64,000 nt of DNA from Dactylonectria macrodidyma (taxonomy: Eukaryota > Ascomycota > Sordariomycetes > Hypocreales > Nectriaceae): the NCBI GenBank assembly GCA_020744425.1, contig JAGMUV010000002.1:2772501-2836500 (forward strand). The letters run 5' to 3'. Within the stretch, counting starts at the first letter, position 1. Each line of letters starts with the position of its first letter. This document shows, piece by piece, positions 59,932 through 64,000 of this stretch. The translations under genes were made by a program, and so were the position numbers. The notes under the pieces were generated by a model. It made no database searches, was not told the DNA's origin, and saw nothing but the letters and a program-made list of their open reading frames with translations.

Positions 59932-62900
59932 ATGATGTCCACCCCTACCTTAGGGGCTCCCTCGAATGGACACTTGTCGCTAGATGATGGAATCGACTTG
60001 ACTTTCGATGCCGGTAGTCCCCTGGACGATAATGCCTCTCCCGAAGCTGAAGACCATCCCCTGAACCACCACTCCCCGTCGTCATCAAACGATGCGAACG
60101 ACATCTCGAATATCGCGAACGATGATGTCCGAATGTCAGATAGCGAGCAATCCAGCGATGACAACGCGTCAGATGATGCCGACTTCGACATGGAGGAGAG
60201 TGTACCATCACAAAATGATGAGGCGGTACAGGAGCGTGCTAGCTCCACTGACTCCAATAGAGCCTCCAAGCGCAAGGCGCCTGTAGCCGAAGACGAATAC
60301 ATGAAAGCTAACCCAGAGCTGTATGGACTTCGCCGAAGTGTACGACTTGAAAATTTTTTCACCTCCAATTTAGAATGGCGACTAACTGGCCTTCGCAGAC
60401 TCGACCCAGGGAACAACGTAAAATCGTATGTGCTCATCGACCATGTGCCCAGAATTCGAACACTGATAGCTATACTCTAGGTTGACTCTGATGACTCCGA
60501 CTCCGACGTAGCTCCTGCTAGTCGCCGCAACGTCAAACGCCGTCGCGTAGAAACCTCCAGACCCAGTAAGCCCGCACCTTCAAGCTTCTGGCCTTAAGCG
60601 TCACTTCCAAGGCACGTCTAACAAGGTCGTCATCAGCTTCCAAGATAGGCACACCAACCCTACGAGCATCGACAAACGATTCGGACTCGGACTCGGATAA
60701 CTACGGAGGAGCTCGGGCGAAGAGCCTACAAAAGAAAGCTCGTCTACAAAGGGAGTCGCAACCGTCGCTCGCCTTTGCTGAGAAGCGGTGGTCGAGTCGT
60801 CGTGCGGCGCAAGTGCAACAAGGTGCTTATGAAGAGAGCGATTTTGAAGAAGAAGAGGACGATGACGAACTCGCACCTGCTCACTATGTTGCCGACTACG
60901 TGGACGACTCCCCGTATGTGGAAAAGGTAGTGCGCCATCGAATAAAGGCCGGACTCGAGCTTTCCTACGACTCCAGTCGTAACGACTTTGAGTACTTCAT
61001 CAAATGGCAGGACAAATCACATCTACACGACACGTGGGAATCGATTGACCTCCTTCGCAATGTTCGCGGTTTCCGCAAAGTTGAAAATTACTTTCGCAAG
61101 CTCGTGGATCAGGAGCTTGACATCAGATTTGGAGAGGACATTCCTCCCGAGACCAAGGAGCAGTTTTTCCTCGACCGGGAGCGGGACGAAGAGGCCTTCG
61201 CGGACTTTACCAAGGTCGAGAGAGTAGTTGCGGTTAGAGATGGTGAAGAAGGCCCCGAATACTTTGTCAAGTGGAAGGGACTCACCTACGAGGAGTGCAC
61301 ATGGGAAGCTGCTTCCGATATCTGCGGCGAGTTCCAGGACAAGATCGACCAGTACCTGGACAGAGCCTCTCGGTCATGGCAATCAGATAAGAAGGAATCC
61401 AATCCTGACACCCGGTCAAGGATGACGAAGCTCGAGGCCCAACCGGACTACATCAAGAACGGTGAGCTCCGACAGTTCCAGTTGAGAGGCCTCAACTTCC
61501 TCTGTCTCAACTGGGCTCGGGGAAACAATGTGATCTTGGCCGATGAAATGGGTCTAGGAAAGACAGTTCAGACTGTCTCATTCCTGAGTTGGCTGCGCAA
61601 CAATCGTCGCCAAGAAGGTCCCTCGCTTGTGGTTGCACCCCTCAGTGTCATCCCCGCATGGTGTGATACCTTCAATAACTGGTCGCCAGACCTGAACTAC
61701 GTCGTTTATTTGGGACCAGAGGATGCTCGAAGCATCATACGTGAACACGAATTGCTGGTCGATGGTAACCCAAAGAAGCCGAAGTTCAATGTCTTGGTCA
61801 CATCGTACGAGTTCATTCTCCAGGACTGGCAGTTCCTTCAGTCGATCAAGTGGCAAGCACTTGCCGTGGATGAAGCCCATCGTCTCAAGAACAGTGAATC
61901 CCAGCTGTACTCCCGCCTGTTGAACTTTGGCATCCCTTGCAAGGTTCTGATTACCGGAACACCCATTCAGAATAACTTGGCCGAGCTGTCGGCCTTGCTT
62001 GACTTCCTGAACCCAGGCAAGGTTAACATTGATGAAGACCTGGACTCACTCTCTGCCGTGGATGCCCAAGAGAAGCTCCAAGAACTTCATAAGGCAATCG
62101 CCCCATACATCTTAAGGAGAACGAAGGAGACTGTTGAGTCTGACCTGCCTCCAAAGACGGAGAAGATCATTCGTGTCGAGCTCTCGGATGTCCAACTGGA
62201 GTACTACAAGAATATCTTGACGCGAAACTACAGCGCATTGTGTGACGCTACTAATGGACACAGGAACTCGCTTCTTAACATCATGATGGAATTGAAGAAA
62301 GTCAGCAACCATCCGTACATGTTTCCTGGTGCCGAGGAGAAGGTCCTGGCTGGTAGTGTACGCCGCGAGGATCAAATAAAAGGCCTAATTGCGAGCAGTG
62401 GAAAGATGATGCTGCTCGACCAGCTGCTTTCAAAGCTAAGGAAGGATGGCCATCGCGTCTTGATCTTCAGTCAAATGGTCAAGATGTTGGACATTCTTGG
62501 AGACTATATGTCCTTGCGAGGATACAAATTCCAGAGGCTAGACGGTACCATTGCGGCAGGCCCTCGACGAATGGCCATCAACCATTTCAATGCCGATGAC
62601 AGCGATGACTTCTGCTTTCTTCTCTCCACTCGAGCTGGTGGTCTGGGAATTAATCTGATGACAGCAGACACCGTCGTCATTTTTGACTCAGACTGGAACC
62701 CGCAGGCAGATTTGCAGGCCATGGCCAGAGCTCATCGTATCGGACAGAAACGACCAGTCAACATTTATCGCCTGGTTTCCAAGGAAACGGTTGAAGAGGA
62801 GGTCCTAGAACGTGCCCGCAACAAACTCTTGTTGGAGTACCTGACTATCCAGGCCGGCGTCACTGATGATGGCAAGGCAGCATTCAAGGAAGAGCTCAAC

Positions 62901-64000
62901 AAGAAGGGCCTCAAGATCGATGGCCCCTCTTCAAACGAAGACATCCAGATGGTGCTGAAGATGCGCTCATCCAAAATGTTCGAACAAAGCGGAAACCAAG
63001 AGCGTCTCGAGCAGCTTGATATCGACTCGATCTTGGAGAACGCCGAAATCACCAAGACCAAGGTTGATGACAAGATTAACCTGAGCAGCGGTGGTATCGA
63101 CTGGGACAACTTCATGCAAATCACGGATGTCAAAGTGGACGACATCAACCTGGATTGGGATCAGATTATCCCAGCTGACAAGATCGCCGAGATCAAGGCC
63201 GAGGAGCAAAAACAGCAGCATGAGGACTATCTTGCTAAGGTTGCGGCTGAGAGTGCTCCCCGGAGGGCTGCCGTCAAGAGCCGGAACAGAGAGACTGAGA
63301 GGGCAGATCGTCTGAAGAAGCGTCAGAGGGAGCAGCAACAAGAGGAGGAAGAGCAGAGGGCTCAACTCCGCGATCCCAAGCGTCCTCTGAGCGAGAAGGA
63401 ACAGCGTAACCTTATCAAGGCCTACTTCCGGTTCGGCTCCATGGATGACCGTGCCGAGGACATCATCAAGGAGGCGAAGCTCGTGGAGCGGGATAGCGAT
63501 TTTGTCAAGTCTGTCCTCGGTGACTTCATAAAAGCTGCCAACCAAGCATTGGATGACAACTATGCGAAGCTCGTTGAGGAGGAGAAAAAAATGGGCAAAT
63601 CCTTGACGAAGAAAGATAGGAAGGCTGTCCTGATTGACTTTGGCGAGTTGAAGAAGGTGAATGCCGAGACGGCCATTGAGCGACCAAAGCAGCTTCAACT
63701 TCTCCATCAGGCGATTCAGGGTCATTCTGACTGGCGAGCATTCCGTCTTCCCGATGCCACCAAAGCAGCCAGCTACACTTGTCCATGGGGTGCTAAGGAG
63801 GACGCTATGCTCCTGGTTGGCATTGACAGGCACGGCTTTGGCGCTTGGGTGCAGATTCGCGACGACCCCGATCTTGAAATGGGTGAAAAGTTCTTCCTGG
63901 AGGAGCACCGTGTCGAGAAGAAGGAGGAGAGGAGCAAGGGAAATGACAAAATGAAGGCTCCTGGAGCCGTTCACCTTGTTCGTCGCTCCGAGTACCTGCT
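59932..64000 (+). CDS. chd1: Chromodomain remodelling ATPase Chd1 (3' end beyond window)
   Basis: Exons 59932-60339, 60399-60425, 60481-60565 and 60637 to the window edge give 1294 residues with no stop, so the gene is cut by the window. The acidic, Ser-rich N-terminus is followed by two chromodomains (about residues 266-335 and 366-420, with FEYFIKWQDK and EYFVKWKGLTYEECTWE). The SNF2 ATPase has ADEMGLGKT (475-483), DEAH (585-588) and a helicase C half with RAHRIGQKRPV. The DNA-binding SANT/SLIDE region begins about residue 1092, with RFGSMDDRAEDI. Chd1 spaces nucleosomes over transcribed genes. Exon 2 is a 27-nt microexon. The start is the first of two adjacent ATGs. Confidence 0.94.

Noticed and set aside
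62967..63974. 335-codon open frame antisense to chd1
   Set aside because: It is Leu-rich and opposite the conserved Chd1 C-terminal half; no independent support.
1..64000. CRISPR array, bacterial operon or biosynthetic gene cluster
   Set aside because: No regularly spaced direct repeats with unique spacers were seen. The genes are eukaryotic with introns, and no polyketide synthase, peptide synthetase or terpene synthase is present.

Overview
The window looks like nuclear DNA of a filamentous ascomycete, most likely a Sordariomycete. Genes carry many short introns (about 50-160 nt) with CTAAC/CTGAC branch points. The gene set is fungal: a group III hybrid histidine kinase of the Nik1/Os-1 type, an Htf1-like homeobox factor, Sld3, Trs65, Ync13 and Grh1. 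No rRNA, convincing tRNA, CRISPR array or intact transposon was seen. The species cannot be fixed from the window alone. All exon joins below were made by hand, checking reading frame and family motifs.

Layout: (1) 1981-6180 (+) Munc13/Ync13-like exocytosis protein. (2) 6181-12926, gene-poor, with a 19-copy 9-bp minisatellite and a 29-nt T tract. (3) 12927-17149 (+) Nik1-type kinase. (4) An AT-rich spacer holding a perfect 58-bp palindrome at 18020-18077. (5) 18479-29545, a compact housekeeping block: OST2, GRASP/Grh1 (-), Tgs1, a Kel3-like kelch protein, a 56-aa Cys-rich protein (-) built from two small exons, pyroglutamyl peptidase I (-) and a Gpp-like HAD phosphatase. (6) 29546-42316, a 12.8-kb stretch without a supportable gene, directly upstream of (7) an Htf1/Hox2-like homeobox gene at 42317-44105. 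(8) 44106-46869, mostly empty, with one weak candidate for a small secreted protein (-). (9) 46870-64000, a second compact block: Sld3, Trs65 (-), Prp40, Rli1/ABCE1 (-) and the N-terminal 1294 residues of Chd1, which runs off the right edge.

The genes do not form one pathway. They cover secretion (Ync13, Ost2, Grh1, Trs65), RNA processing and translation (Tgs1, Prp40, Rli1), replication and chromatin (Sld3, Chd1), and osmotic signalling with glycerol synthesis (Nik1, Gpp). The arrangement is ordinary core chromosome broken by two large gene-poor regulatory stretches, each upstream of a regulator (the Nik1 kinase and the homeobox gene).

Most worth following: three GC-AG introns among about 38 mapped (nik1, ost2, prp40), the 58-bp zero-spacer palindrome, the tiny Cys-rich gene, the large empty region before the homeobox gene, and the weak secreted-protein candidate near 45.1-45.4 kb.
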